Origin: Burkholderia catarinensis
GTDB taxonomy: Bacteria > Pseudomonadota > Gammaproteobacteria > Burkholderiales > Burkholderiaceae
Reading direction: 5' to 3'
Length of the DNA stretch: 64,000 nt
Assembly: GCF_001883705.2 (NCBI RefSeq)
Contig: NZ_MDEQ02000008.1
Span: forward strand, 1 to 64,000
Shown: positions 28,016 through 37,797 of the stretch, in pieces
Layout: every line of letters begins with the position of its first letter
Numbering within the stretch: position 1 is the first letter of the stretch
Position numbers and translations under genes: made by a program
Notes under the pieces: generated by a model
Seen by the model: the letters and a program-made list of their open reading frames with translations, nothing else
What the model was told of the DNA's origin: nothing
Database searches by the model: none

Positions 28016-30775
28016 TCACTTCTTGTTATCCGCGCGAACGGAGCCCAGCGCTTCGAGCAACGGCCGGACCGCATCGAGTTCCGCGCCGAAGCCGGCCCAA
28101 TCCCCCGCCTTCAGCCGCTCGATCGCGCGGGTGTAATGGGCCAGCGCGTCGCGGGCGCGCGCATCCGCTGCGCCGCCGGCCGGCGCCGCCACCGGCCCCG
28201 GCCCCGTCTCCTTGAAGAGTGCTGCGAGCGCCTCGCTCAGGTTTTCCTCCATCACGACGCGATCGCCATAGGCCGCGATCACCCGCTTCAGCTCGGGCAA
28301 TTGGCCCGACGCCGCGCGCAGATAAAGCGGCGACACGTAGAGAATCGAGTTCTCGATCGGCACGACCACGAGATGGCCGCGGATCACGCGCGAGCCCATC
28401 TGGTTCCACAGCGAGATCTGCTGCGAGATTTCCGTGCTCTGCTGGATGCGCGCCTCGATCTGGTACGGCCCGTAGATCAGCTTGTCCTTGGGGAACGCGT
28501 AGACGATCAGCTTGCCGTACCCGGGCGGATCGCAACGCGCGGCCAGCCACGCGATCATGTTCTCGCGCTGGCTCGGCACCATCGGTAGCATCAGCACGAA
28601 GCCGGCCTGCGCGTCGCCGGGCAGCCTCATGATCGTGTAGTACGGCGCCATCGGCGTGTTCCCGGCGTTGCTCCCGTCGATGTCGCCCAGCGCGCGAGGA
28701 AACTGCCAGAGGTCCTCGCGGTTATAGAACACTTCCGGTGCATCCATGTGATAAGCGCGGTAGAGGTTCGCCTGGATCAGGAACAGATCTTCGGGGTAGC
28801 GGATATGCTGTTGAAGATCCTGCGGCATCGCCTCGAGCGGCTTGAACATGCCGGGGAAGATGCGCGCGTAAGTCTGCACCAGCGGATCGGAGGGATCGCT
28901 GACGTAGAAGTCGACCGTGCCGTTGTACGCGTCGACCACCACCTTGATCGCGTTGCGAATGTAGTTGGCGCCGTCGCCGACACCGGGCGGCGCATACGGA
29001 AACCAGCGGCTGGTCGTATAGGCATCCTGCATCCAGAACAGGCGTCCGTTGCTTGCTACGACATAGGGGTCGTGGTCGAGCGCGAGAAACGGTGCAATCG
29101 TGCGTATCCGGTCCCGGATGTTGCGGTGAAACAGAATCCTGCTCTCGTTCGTGATGTAGTGCGTCAGCAGGATGTTGGGATCGCCGAACTGCCACGCGAA
29201 AAGGCTGCGCCGCGCCGCGCCGTCGATCGCGACACCGTCGTGCCCGCTGTAGGACGTGTAGGCGTTGCTGTCTCCCTTCGGGTAGTCGAATTCGGGCACG
29301 CTGCCCTTCACGATCACATAGCCCTGCCCGCCTTCACCGAAGTAAATGCGCGGTTCGCGAATCGCCGGTCCACCATCCGCGACAGGTGGAATGTCGCGCA
29401 GATAGAGCGACGGCAAGCCTTCCGTGGATTTCTCCGTGACCGGCGACATCACGACGCCGTTGCCGTGGGTGAACAGCAGATGCAGGTTCACCCAGGTTCG
29501 GGCATTCTCCGGCAGCATCGTCTGCTCCAGTTCGCGCGCCGACAGCATGACCTGCCGGTAGCCGGAGTCGAGCCGGTAGCGATCGATATCCACGGAGAAG
29601 AACTTGTAATAAGTCCTGATCTCCTGCAACTGTGCATAGGTATCCATCAGCGGCTGCACATCCCACAGGCGGATGTTGTCGACGGTCGCGCGATTGGCCT
29701 GCAGCGACGCGAGATTCAGGCCCTGCCCGGCCGCAAACGGTTTGACCTCGATCTGCGCGAGACCGTAAGCCTGTCTCGTCAACGCGATGTTGTGCCGGAT
29801 ATAGGGCGTCTCGAGCTGCAGTTCGCTCGGCTTGACGTAGAAGCGCTGGAACAGCGCGGGGTAGATGATGCCGAGCGCAAACGAAGTGCCGAACACAAGC
29901 AGCACCGTAGCGGCCGGCAGCCGATAGCCGGGCCGGCGCATGTTGACCAGCATCGCAGCGGCCGACACCGTGGCGAGGCCGACGAGCAGCCACAGCACCG
30001 GCAGCATCACGTGGACATCCGTGTAGCCGGCGCCAACCACGACACCGTTGTTGTCGTAGAGCAGCAGAAAGCGTTCGAGCCACCAGGACCAGGCTTTCAG
30101 CAGGAAGAACAGTGCCAGTAACGCCGAACCGTGAACGGCAGCAGCCGACGAAAGCCCCTTCGGCGCGCGAAGCATGATGTCGCCGCGCAGCCAGTAGACG
30201 CTGACTGCGACGATCGCGCAGCAGACGAGTACTTGCAGCAGCAAGTTCTTCAGCACGATCCAGACGGGTAGCGCGAACAGATAGAAACCGATGTCCTTGC
30301 CGAAGATCGGATCGTGCGCGCCGAACGGCACCTGATGTAGAAAGCGAAGCGCAACATCCCAGCTCGACATCGCACCGGCGGCGATCGCAAGCCCAAGGAG
30401 GGCGGCACCAGCGGCGATGATCGCGCGCCAGGGAATGCGCGACGCGACCTCCCCCGCAAGCGCCCGAAGGACATCCTCCGCGCGCGTCGACGAAGTGTCC
30501 TCTACCTGCCAGACATCGACGGGCCTTGCATAACGATGCGCGAGCAACCCCGACGCGCCGATCGCGGCCGCCGACACGGCGAACACCGCGCCGAACAGCA
30601 GCACCCTCGTGGACAGGATCGTCCAGAAGACGCCGGCATAGCCGATCGACGAGAACCATAGCCAGTCGACCAGGATACCGGTGACGCGCCCGATGACGAT
30701 CAGGCAGGCGATGACGACCGCAGCCGCGATCCCATAGCGCCTCAGGCGCGAGACGGACGTTGCTTGCGAGCGCAT
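28016..30775 (-). CDS. UPF0182 family membrane protein
   Basis: A 919-residue protein of the UPF0182 (COG1615) family, whose function is unknown. The first 300 residues contain about seven membrane helices (the first at 14-34). A large extracytoplasmic domain follows, with family-typical segments such as IRHNIALTRQAYGL, GGEGQGYVIVKGS-like sequence, and ARIQQSTEISQQISLWNQMG. A short tail of about 60 charged residues completes it. It is convergent with the MFS gene 19 bases away. A broken partial copy of the same gene lies just upstream at 31020-31350. Confidence 0.9.
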   Translation of the reverse strand: MRSQATSVSRLRRYGIAAAVVIACLIVIGRVTGILVDWLWFSSIGYAGVFWTILSTRVLLFGAVFAVSAAAIGASGLLAHRYARPVDVWQVEDTSSTRAEDVLRALAGEVASRIPWRAIIAAGAALLGLAIAAGAMSSWDVALRFLHQVPFGAHDPIFGKDIGFYLFALPVWIVLKNLLLQVLVCCAIVAVSVYWLRGDIMLRAPKGLSSAAAVHGSALLALFFLLKAWSWWLERFLLLYDNNGVVVGAGYTDVHVMLPVLWLLVGLATVSAAAMLVNMRRPGYRLPAATVLLVFGTSFALGIIYPALFQRFYVKPSELQLETPYIRHNIALTRQAYGLAQIEVKPFAAGQGLNLASLQANRATVDNIRLWDVQPLMDTYAQLQEIRTYYKFFSVDIDRYRLDSGYRQVMLSARELEQTMLPENARTWVNLHLLFTHGNGVVMSPVTEKSTEGLPSLYLRDIPPVADGGPAIREPRIYFGEGGQGYVIVKGSVPEFDYPKGDSNAYTSYSGHDGVAIDGAARRSLFAWQFGDPNILLTHYITNESRILFHRNIRDRIRTIAPFLALDHDPYVVASNGRLFWMQDAYTTSRWFPYAPPGVGDGANYIRNAIKVVVDAYNGTVDFYVSDPSDPLVQTYARIFPGMFKPLEAMPQDLQQHIRYPEDLFLIQANLYRAYHMDAPEVFYNREDLWQFPRALGDIDGSNAGNTPMAPYYTIMRLPGDAQAGFVLMLPMVPSQRENMIAWLAARCDPPGYGKLIVYAFPKDKLIYGPYQIEARIQQSTEISQQISLWNQMGSRVIRGHLVVVPIENSILYVSPLYLRAASGQLPELKRVIAAYGDRVVMEENLSEALAALFKETGPGPVAAPAGGAADARARDALAHYTRAIERLKAGDWAGFGAELDAVRPLLEALGSVRADNKK

Positions 30776-31019
30776 CGAGGCTCCTTTGCCTGGCCATCAT
30801 GCGTGGCCGGCTGCGGCCGGATCAGCGTGACCCGCTGAGCCGTCAGTCAGGATCGCGGCCGGCCGCATGTCAGAATGCTACGCCCGTTTCCGGCACGTCG
30901 CCACCCAACGGCATACGCGACGTCACTTGGGACGACCGGTCGTCAGGACAACGCGCTCGCTCGGAAAACCGCGGCGACTGCCCGGTGGCGGGCAGTCGAA
31001 CTCGCGCCCGTTCAATTGC

Positions 31020-31350
31020 GCGCCACGCGCTTCTTGTTACCCGTGCGAACGGCGCCCGGCGCTTCGAGCAATGGCCGGAGCGCATTGCGTTCCGCGCCGA
31101 AGCCGGGCGGATTTCAACGCACGGCCAGCCAGGCGATCATGTTCTCGCGCCGGCTGGGCTCCATCGGCAGCATGAGCACGAAGCCGGTCTGCGCGTCGCT
31201 CCCGTCGATATCGCCCAGCGCGCGAGGAAACTGCCAGAGGTCCCCGCGGTTATAAAACACTTCTGGTGCATCCATGCGATAAGCCACGACATACGGGGTC
31301 TGGTCGAGCGCGAGAAACGGCGCAATCGCTCGTATCCGGTCGCGGTAATA
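31020..31350 (-). pseudogene. Decayed partial duplicate of the UPF0182 gene
   Basis: On the same strand as the intact gene and 245 bases upstream of its start, four separate pieces of the UPF0182 coding sequence are joined: RDRIRAIAPFLALDQ with PYVVA, then MDAPEVFYNRGDLWQF with PRALGDIDGS, then GFVLMLPMEPSRRENMIAWL, then the last 25 codons including the terminal NKK and stop. The blocks are in the right order but the segments between them are missing. The sequence is slightly diverged from the intact gene, so this is an old tandem copy worn down by internal deletions. Confidence 0.8.
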
Positions 31351-31454
31351 CGCATCGACGATAACGATCTGAGAATCCGTTATTGGAACGCCCGCGTCGC
31401 GCTTCCTATACTGACCTCCCGGTGCAAACGGCCCCGCCCTTCGAGGACAATCGC

Positions 31455-32714
31455 ATGACTTCGTCGCACGCAGACCCCGACCTTTCCATCGGCACCGACT
31501 ACGACGCGCTCGCGAGCCGGTTCCGGCCGATATTCGATCGCATCGCCGCCGGCACCACCGAGCGCGAACGCCGCCGCGAACTGCCGCACGAGGCAATCGG
31601 CTGGCTGAAGGCGGCGGGCTTCGGCGCGGTGCGGCTGCCGGCAAGCGCCGGCGGCGCCGGTGCATCGCTGCCGCAGTTGTTCCGGCTGCTGATCGAACTC
31701 GCCGCCGCCGATTCCAATTTGCCGCAAGCGTTACGCGGGCATTTCGCGTTCGTCGAGGACTGGCTGAATGTGCCGCCCGGGCCGCAACGCACGACATGGT
31801 TCGACCGTTTCGCGAGTGGCCAGCTCGTCGGCAATGCATGGTCGGAGGCCGGCGACGTGCCGCTTGGCCAGACCATCACGAAGGTTTCGGAGCAGAACGG
31901 CCGGCTCGTGCTGAACGGCCGGAAGTTCTACAGTACGGGCAGCCTGTTCGCCGACTGGATCGACGTGTTCGCGCAGCGCGCGCATGACGGCAGCGACGTG
32001 ATCGTTGCCGTCGCGACCGCGCAGCCCGGCGTGATCCGCGAAGACGACTGGGACGGCTTCGGCCAGACGACGACCGGCAGCGGCACGACGCGTTTCGAGG
32101 ATGCGGCGGTCGACGCCGGCAACGTGATCGATTTCGCGCGCCGCTTCAAGTACCAGACCGCGTTCTACCAGCTGTTCCACGTCGCGACGCTGGCCGGCAT
32201 CGGTCATGCGATCGTGCGCGACGCGGGCGAACTCGTGCGCAGCCGCACGCGCGTGTACAGCCACGGCAATGCGACGCGCGCGGGCGACGACGCGCAACTG
32301 CAGCAGGTGATCGGCGAAATCGCGTCATGGGCGTATGCGGCCGACGCACTCGCGCTGCGCGCCGCGCAGCCGCTTCAGCAGGCCTATGAAGCACGCTTCG
32401 GCGGCGACGAAGCGGCCGAGCTGGCTGCGAACGTCGCGGCCGAAATCGAATCCGCGCAGAGCCAGCTCGTCGTGTCCGAGCTCGTGCTGCGCGCGGCGAC
32501 GCGCCTGTTCGACGCGCTCGGCGCATCCGCGACCCGCAGCACGACCGCGCTCGACCGCCACTGGCGCAACGCGCGCACGGTGTCGTCGCACAATCCGCTC
32601 GTCTACAAGGCGCGCATCGTCGGCGACTGGATCATCAACGGCCGCACGCCGCCGTTCGTCTGGCGCGTCGGCAACGGTGCGGGCGCCGGCGCGGATACGG
32701 GAGCCGCGCAATGA
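31455..32714 (+). CDS. DszC-like flavin-dependent monooxygenase (acyl-CoA dehydrogenase fold)
   Basis: A 419-residue protein of the DszC/SfnC-like branch, which oxidises organosulfur compounds with reduced flavin supplied by a reductase. Landmarks are AIGWLKAAGFGAVRLPASAG, the central NGRKFYSTGSLFADWIDVF, and the C-terminal LDRHWRNARTVSSHNPLVYK. The ATG at 31455 (MTSSHADP) is preceded by GAGG; a frame start at 31383 adds an unlikely tail. It overlaps the next monooxygenase gene by 4 bases. Similarity to the SfnB-like protein at 25047 shows a shared fold, not a recent duplicate. Confidence 0.85.
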   Translation: MTSSHADPDLSIGTDYDALASRFRPIFDRIAAGTTERERRRELPHEAIGWLKAAGFGAVRLPASAGGAGASLPQLFRLLIELAAADSNLPQALRGHFAFVEDWLNVPPGPQRTTWFDRFASGQLVGNAWSEAGDVPLGQTITKVSEQNGRLVLNGRKFYSTGSLFADWIDVFAQRAHDGSDVIVAVATAQPGVIREDDWDGFGQTTTGSGTTRFEDAAVDAGNVIDFARRFKYQTAFYQLFHVATLAGIGHAIVRDAGELVRSRTRVYSHGNATRAGDDAQLQQVIGEIASWAYAADALALRAAQPLQQAYEARFGGDEAAELAANVAAEIESAQSQLVVSELVLRAATRLFDALGASATRSTTALDRHWRNARTVSSHNPLVYKARIVGDWIINGRTPPFVWRVGNGAGAGADTGAAQ

Positions 32715-34111
32715 GCAGGATCATCCGCTTCAACGCATTCGAGATGAACTGCGTCGGCCACCAGTCGCCCGGCCTGTGGGCGCATCCGCGCGACCGCTCG
32801 TGGCAGTACAAGGATCTCGACTACTGGACCGACCTCGCCCGCGTGCTCGAACGCGGGATCTTCGATGCGATCTTCATCGCGGACGTGATCGGCTATTACG
32901 ACGTCTACCAGGGCAGCAACTACCACGCGCTGCACCAGGCCGCGCAGATCCCGGTCAACGATCCGCTGCAGCTCGCCGCACCGATCGCGATGGCGACCGA
33001 GCATCTCGGCATCGGCATCACCGCATCGACGACGTTCGAGCACCCGTACACGTTCGCACGCCGGCTGTCGACCGCCGACCATCACACGAAGGGCCGGCTC
33101 GCGTGGAACATCGTCACGTCGTACCTGGAGAGCGGCGCGAAGAATGTCGGCGATCGCGGCTTGCGCACGCACGACGACCGCTATGCGGTCGCGGCCGAAT
33201 ACGTCGAGGTGCTGTACAAGCTGTTCGAGGGCAGCTGGGAGGACGGTGCGGTGGTGCGCGATCGCGCGGGCCGCGTGTTCACGCACCCCGAGAAAGTGCA
33301 TGAGATCGGCCACAAGGGCCGCTTCTTCGACGTGCCCGGCTATCACCTGTGCGAGCCGTCGCCGCAGCGCACGCCGGTGCTGTTCCAGGCCGGCGCGTCC
33401 GGCCCCGGCAAGGCATTCGCCGCGCAGCATGCCGAATGCGTGTTCGTCGCCGCGCCGACCCGCGACCAGCTCGCGCGCTACGTGGCCGATGTGCGTGCCC
33501 AGGCCGCCGCCGCGGGGCGCGATCCGGCCCGGGTGCTGATCTACAACCTTGTCACGGTGATCGTCGACGAAACCGACGAGAAGGCGCAGGCCAAGTTCGA
33601 CGAGTACCGCCGCTATGTGTCGTACGACGGCTCGCTGGTGTTCATGTCGGGCTGGACCGGCATCGACTTCGGCCAGTATGCGCCGGCCGATCCCGTCAGG
33701 CGCGTCGAAACGAATGCGATCGTGTCGGCGGTCGAGCACCTGTCGGGCGGCGACACTGCGTGGACGATCGAGGCACTGGCGGCATGGGGCGGCATCGGCG
33801 GCATGGGGCCCGTTTTCGTCGGCTCGGCGCAAACCGTCGCGGACATCCTGCAGGAATGGGTCGACGCGACCGACGTCGACGGCTTCAATCTCGCGTATGT
33901 GGTCGCGCATGAAACCTTCGAAGACGTCGTGCGCCATCTCGTTCCGGAGCTGCAACGGCGCGGCGTGTATCCGACCGCGTATGCGCCGGGCACGCTGCGC
34001 GAAAAGCTGTTCGGCGGCTCGGCGCTGCTGCCGGACGAGCATCCGGCCGCGCAGTTTCGCGATATCGAGCAGGTCAAGCGCGATGCCGAACGCGTCGCGG
34101 TCGGTGCGTAA
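32711..34111 (+). CDS. LLM-class FMN-dependent monooxygenase (NtaA/SnaA/DszA family)
   Basis: A 466-residue luciferase-like monooxygenase using reduced FMN and oxygen. It begins with FNAFEMNCVGHQSPGLWAHP and has the diagnostic GRLAWNIVTSYLESGAKNVG and TPVLFQAGASGPGKAFAA segments of the NtaA/SnaA/DszA group. The 4-base overlap with the DszC-like gene means coupled translation. The pair resembles a two-step S- or N-oxidation and C-S cleavage route. No flavin reductase gene is visible in the window, so one encoded elsewhere must supply the reduced flavin. Confidence 0.9.
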   Translation: MSRIIRFNAFEMNCVGHQSPGLWAHPRDRSWQYKDLDYWTDLARVLERGIFDAIFIADVIGYYDVYQGSNYHALHQAAQIPVNDPLQLAAPIAMATEHLGIGITASTTFEHPYTFARRLSTADHHTKGRLAWNIVTSYLESGAKNVGDRGLRTHDDRYAVAAEYVEVLYKLFEGSWEDGAVVRDRAGRVFTHPEKVHEIGHKGRFFDVPGYHLCEPSPQRTPVLFQAGASGPGKAFAAQHAECVFVAAPTRDQLARYVADVRAQAAAAGRDPARVLIYNLVTVIVDETDEKAQAKFDEYRRYVSYDGSLVFMSGWTGIDFGQYAPADPVRRVETNAIVSAVEHLSGGDTAWTIEALAAWGGIGGMGPVFVGSAQTVADILQEWVDATDVDGFNLAYVVAHETFEDVVRHLVPELQRRGVYPTAYAPGTLREKLFGGSALLPDEHPAAQFRDIEQVKRDAERVAVGA

Positions 34112-34175
34112 CGGCAATGCCGAGGCCGGGCGAAGCCGTACGCGTTTGCCGGAGGACGAACGCCCCCGGCAGCAT

Positions 34176-35603
34176 TCACGCGGCGCCCTCGTCGTCGATG
34201 TCGCGCGCCGTCGGCTCGTAACGCACGATCAACAGAAACACGATCGGCGTGACCGCACTGATCGCGACGACCCAGAACATGTCGGTACCGAGACGGGCCT
34301 GCAGGATCGGCAACACGAACAGCGCAAGTGCCTGGCCGATGCCGCACAGCGAACGTCCGAAGCCGACACCGGTGCCGCGGATCGCGGCCGGATAGGACAG
34401 CGTCGGATAGATCATCATCTGCGCACCCAGCCCGAAACCTTCGGCGAACAGCCACATGCCGAGCATCAGCAGCACGATGCCGACCGCGAGTGCACCGTGC
34501 GGATGCCCGGCCAGCGCGAGCGCGGCCAGTGCGACGAACTGCAGCGCGAAACCCGCGATCGCGACATGGCGTGACGGATATCGATACGCCAGGCGCATGC
34601 CCAGCAACCCGCCGGTAAACGCGAACAGAACGTTCAACGCGAGCGACGCGGCGATCGTCTCGAACACGCCCGCGCCGAGAAACTGCGACAGGATCGACGG
34701 CAGGAAGAACGCAATCGCCGTGTATTCGAACGGGATGCACAGGTTCATCACACTGGCGACGATCGTACGGCCGAGATACGGACGCTGGAACAGCACGCGA
34801 ATCCGCACGGGCGGCCGGCTCGGTTCGCGTCGCGCATCTTCCGCTTCGTGTGCATGAATGCCGTACGACTCGCGAAGGATGCGTGCGGCATTGGCCAGAT
34901 CCCCCTGGTTCGCGGCCCACAGCGGCGATTCGTTCATGAACCGGTTGCGAAACAGGATGATGACGAGCGCGGGCACCGCGCCGAAGATCAGCGACGCGCG
35001 CCAGAGCCATCCCGCATGCTCGGCCGGCAGCAGAAAATACAGGCCGAAGATCAGCAGAAAGCAGACCGACGACGCGACGTACCACATCGGGCACCACGCC
35101 GCGAGCCGCGACGCCTTGTTGCCGCGCCCGCTGAACTTCGAAAATTCCGCGAGAAACGCCATCGCGACGGGCAGGTCGATGCCGACGCCGAGCCCCATCA
35201 CGAAGCGTGCGCCGATCAGCACCCAGACGTTCGGCGCCAGCCCGGCCGCAATCGCCGCGACCACGAAGAACAGCATGTCGGCCATGAACACCTGATAGCG
35301 GCCGATCCGGTCAGTCAGCCATCCGCCGATCAGGCTGCCGAAGATCGTGCCGATCATGATCGCCGAACCGACCAGCCCGGTCAGCGCAGGCGTCAGGCCG
35401 AACTCGCGCGTCACGTCGTCGATGCCGTAAGACAGCGTCGTCAGGTCGTACGCATCGAGAAACACGCCGCCGAGCGCCAGCAGCACGATCATCCGTGCGT
35501 GGCTGACCGAACTGTCCACCGTATTGATCAGGCGCGCGACGTCGCTGGCCGAGCGGATGGGAGAAGAAACCGGCGTGACCGTGTTCAGATCGATCGAACT
35601 CAT
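34176..35603 (-). CDS. MFS transporter (sugar/aromatic-acid type)
   Basis: A 475-residue, 12-helix major facilitator with long hydrophilic N- and C-terminal tails and a central loop. The GGWLTDRIGRYQVF signature is between helices 2 and 3, and DAYDLTTLSYGIDD in helix 1 resembles the aromatic acid:H+ and inorganic phosphate-type branches. The ATG at 35603 has an AAGGA box upstream; the frame's earlier start at 35621 lacks support. It lies between the monooxygenase pair and the divergent SsuA gene, so it may import or export the organosulfur substrate or product. Confidence 0.85.
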   Translation of the reverse strand: MSSIDLNTVTPVSSPIRSASDVARLINTVDSSVSHARMIVLLALGGVFLDAYDLTTLSYGIDDVTREFGLTPALTGLVGSAIMIGTIFGSLIGGWLTDRIGRYQVFMADMLFFVVAAIAAGLAPNVWVLIGARFVMGLGVGIDLPVAMAFLAEFSKFSGRGNKASRLAAWCPMWYVASSVCFLLIFGLYFLLPAEHAGWLWRASLIFGAVPALVIILFRNRFMNESPLWAANQGDLANAARILRESYGIHAHEAEDARREPSRPPVRIRVLFQRPYLGRTIVASVMNLCIPFEYTAIAFFLPSILSQFLGAGVFETIAASLALNVLFAFTGGLLGMRLAYRYPSRHVAIAGFALQFVALAALALAGHPHGALAVGIVLLMLGMWLFAEGFGLGAQMMIYPTLSYPAAIRGTGVGFGRSLCGIGQALALFVLPILQARLGTDMFWVVAISAVTPIVFLLIVRYEPTARDIDDEGAA

Positions 35604-35752
35604 CGCATTCCTTAATTTCATGCCGGATGACCGGCGAGGTTCGCATGCCGCCGGGAACCAGGCGGGTGCATTCGCAACCGTCTGGACATCGAGCGAATGC
35701 GGCCCTGCTGTCGTCGAGTGCCGGCAGCGGGAATTCTGTTCCCCCGATCCGG

Positions 35753-35787
35753 TTATACCAAGCGATATAAACCGATAAATTAATCGG
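35753..35787. promoter_or_regulatory. A/T-rich inverted repeats before the sulfonate importer
   Basis: Two neighbouring inverted repeats lie in the 335-base gap between the divergent MFS and SsuA genes. They are TTATA-N8-TATAA (35753-35770) and CCGAT-AAATTA-ATCGG (35772-35787). They could be LysR-type (CysB/SsuR-like) sites, since organosulfur genes are usually controlled by such regulators. The rest of the gap shows nothing firm. Confidence 0.35.
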
Positions 35788-35938
35788 CCTGTGTCATAAA
35801 GTTGCGCGACAGGCTCGCTTAGCAGCAGCGCGCATGTTCAATCGCGGATTTCTTCGTTACCGGATCGCCGGTGCTTCGCTACATTAGACGGTCACCTGCC
35901 TGTTCGCGGCGCGTTGCCGCTCTTCCGGAGAATCCCCG

Positions 35939-36931
35939 ATGAAGCCGTTCTGGTCCCGCGCGTGGCAATCCGCGGCCCTCGTCATGGCCGCGCTTGCCGG
36001 CCTCGCATCGATGCATGCACACGCGGCGACGCCCGCGGAAATCCGCGTCGATTATGCGTACTACTCGCCCGAGAGTCTCGTGATTCGCCACTTCGGCTGG
36101 CTCGATGACGAATTCAAGGCCGACCGTACGTCGATTCGCTGGGTGCTGAGCCTCGGCAGCAATCGCGCGCTCGAATACCTGAACAGCGGCGCGGTCGATT
36201 TCGGCTCCGCCGCGGGGCTTGCGTCGGTGCTCGGGCGCGCGAACGGCAACCCGATCCACGCGGTCTACGTCTTCTCCCGCCCCGAGTGGACGGCGCTCGT
36301 GGTACGCAAGGATTCGCCGATCCGTTCGCTCGCCGACCTGAAGGGCAAGAAAATCGCCGCGACGCGCGGTACCGATCCGTTCCTGTTCACGCTGCGAGCG
36401 CTACACACGGTCGGCCTGACACGCGACGACGTCGAGATCGTCAACCTGCAGCATCCGGACGGCCGCACCGCCCTCGCGAACGGTCAGGTCGATGCATGGG
36501 CCGGACTCGATCCGCATATGGCTGCCGCACAGCTCGACGACGGTGCGCGCCTCCTGTATCGCAACGTCGCATTCAATACGTATGGGTTCCTGAACGTGCG
36601 CGATGCCTTCGCCAGCCAGTATCCGCAGGCGGTTGCGCGCGTGCTGAAAGTTTATGACCGCGCGCGCCAGTGGATCGTTGCGCATCCGGCCGATACCGCA
36701 CAGATCGTCGCCGACGAATCGAAGGTGTCGATGCCGGTCGCGAAGCTGCAGCTCCAGCGTAACGATTTCAGCGACCCGGTGCCCGGCGATACCCAGCGTG
36801 CCGCGCTGAAGGCAGCGGCACCGGTGCTGACGGCCGAGCAACTGACCCGGCCCGGCGTCGATCCTGCAAAGATCGTCGATACGCTGATCGATCCGTCGTT
36901 CGCGCGCCCGATCGTGGCCGCCTCGCACTGA
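35939..36931 (+). CDS. ssuA: Aliphatic sulfonate/nitrate-type ABC transporter substrate-binding protein
   Basis: A 330-residue periplasmic binding protein of the SsuA/TauA/NrtA class. A signal peptide covers the first 31 residues, with a run of Ala/Leu and cleavage near HAHA. The mature protein starts EIRVDYAYYSPESLVIRHFG. The family-typical core segments SLADLKGKKIAATRGTDPF and DGRTALANGQVDAWAGLDP are present. It is followed by its permease and ATPase genes in tight order. The substrate is inferred to be a sulfonate from the family and from the Dsz-like neighbours; nitrate or taurine cannot be fully excluded. Confidence 0.88.
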   Translation: MKPFWSRAWQSAALVMAALAGLASMHAHAATPAEIRVDYAYYSPESLVIRHFGWLDDEFKADRTSIRWVLSLGSNRALEYLNSGAVDFGSAAGLASVLGRANGNPIHAVYVFSRPEWTALVVRKDSPIRSLADLKGKKIAATRGTDPFLFTLRALHTVGLTRDDVEIVNLQHPDGRTALANGQVDAWAGLDPHMAAAQLDDGARLLYRNVAFNTYGFLNVRDAFASQYPQAVARVLKVYDRARQWIVAHPADTAQIVADESKVSMPVAKLQLQRNDFSDPVPGDTQRAALKAAAPVLTAEQLTRPGVDPAKIVDTLIDPSFARPIVAASH

Positions 36932-36942
36932 GATTGCCACCG

Positions 36943-37797
36943 ATGACGGACACCGCTGCCCGCGGCGACACGCTCGCGTCCCGCCAAGCCGCATCGCCCC
37001 GCGCGGGCCGGCGTGACCCGCTTCGTGCGTGGCGTATCGCGGGCCTCGCGCTGCCGTTCGCCATGCTCGTGCTGCTGGAGTGCGTCGTGCGGCGCGGCTG
37101 GCTGCCGGATCACCTCGTTCCGGCGCCGAGCGAGATTCTCGATACGCTCGCGCGCATGGGCGTCACGCGGGTCGCACGCCATGTCGGCGCGAGCACGCTG
37201 CGGGTCGCGGCGGGTTTTGCGGCGGGCGCCGGACTCGCGCTCGTCGTCGGCGCGGCGATGGGCCTGAGCCGGCGGATCGACGCGCTGTTCGAGCCGACGT
37301 TCCAGGCGCTGCGCGCGATTCCGTCGCTCGCATGGGTGCCGGTGTTGTTGCTGTGGCTCGGTATCGATGAAGCGCCGAAGATCACGCTGATCGCCATCGG
37401 CGCATTCTTCCCGGTTCACCTCGCGGTGGTCGCCGGCATTCGCGACGTCGATCGCAAGCTCGTCGAGCTCGGCGCGGTGTACCGGCTCGGCCCGCTCGCG
37501 CTGTTCCGCCGGATCCTGCTGCCGGCCGCGTTGCCGCAGATCGTCACCGGTTTGCGTACGGGCCTCAGTCTCGCGTGGATGTTCATGGTCGCCGCGGAGC
37601 TGATCGCGGCCACGCGCGGCCTCGGCTTCCTGTTGAGCGACGGCCGGGAAACCGGGCGCCCCGACCTCGTGTTCGGCGCGATCCTGCTGCTCGCGTTGCT
37701 CGGCAAGCTGACCGACGGTGCGATGCGCCGCATCGAGTTGCGCTGGCTCGGCTGGCGCGATGCGTTCGACGGCGTGCCGCCGGCGGCATCGAAATGA
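36943..37797 (+). CDS. ssuC: Sulfonate-type ABC transporter permease
   Basis: A 284-residue inner-membrane permease of the SsuC/TauC family with six or so hydrophobic segments. The coupling-helix motif EAA loop is seen as ELGAVYRLGPLALFRRIL with LPAALPQIVTGLRTGL. It starts at ATG 36943, 11 bases after the SsuA stop, and overlaps the ATPase gene by 4 bases. Confidence 0.87.
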   Translation: MTDTAARGDTLASRQAASPRAGRRDPLRAWRIAGLALPFAMLVLLECVVRRGWLPDHLVPAPSEILDTLARMGVTRVARHVGASTLRVAAGFAAGAGLALVVGAAMGLSRRIDALFEPTFQALRAIPSLAWVPVLLLWLGIDEAPKITLIAIGAFFPVHLAVVAGIRDVDRKLVELGAVYRLGPLALFRRILLPAALPQIVTGLRTGLSLAWMFMVAAELIAATRGLGFLLSDGRETGRPDLVFGAILLLALLGKLTDGAMRRIELRWLGWRDAFDGVPPAASK

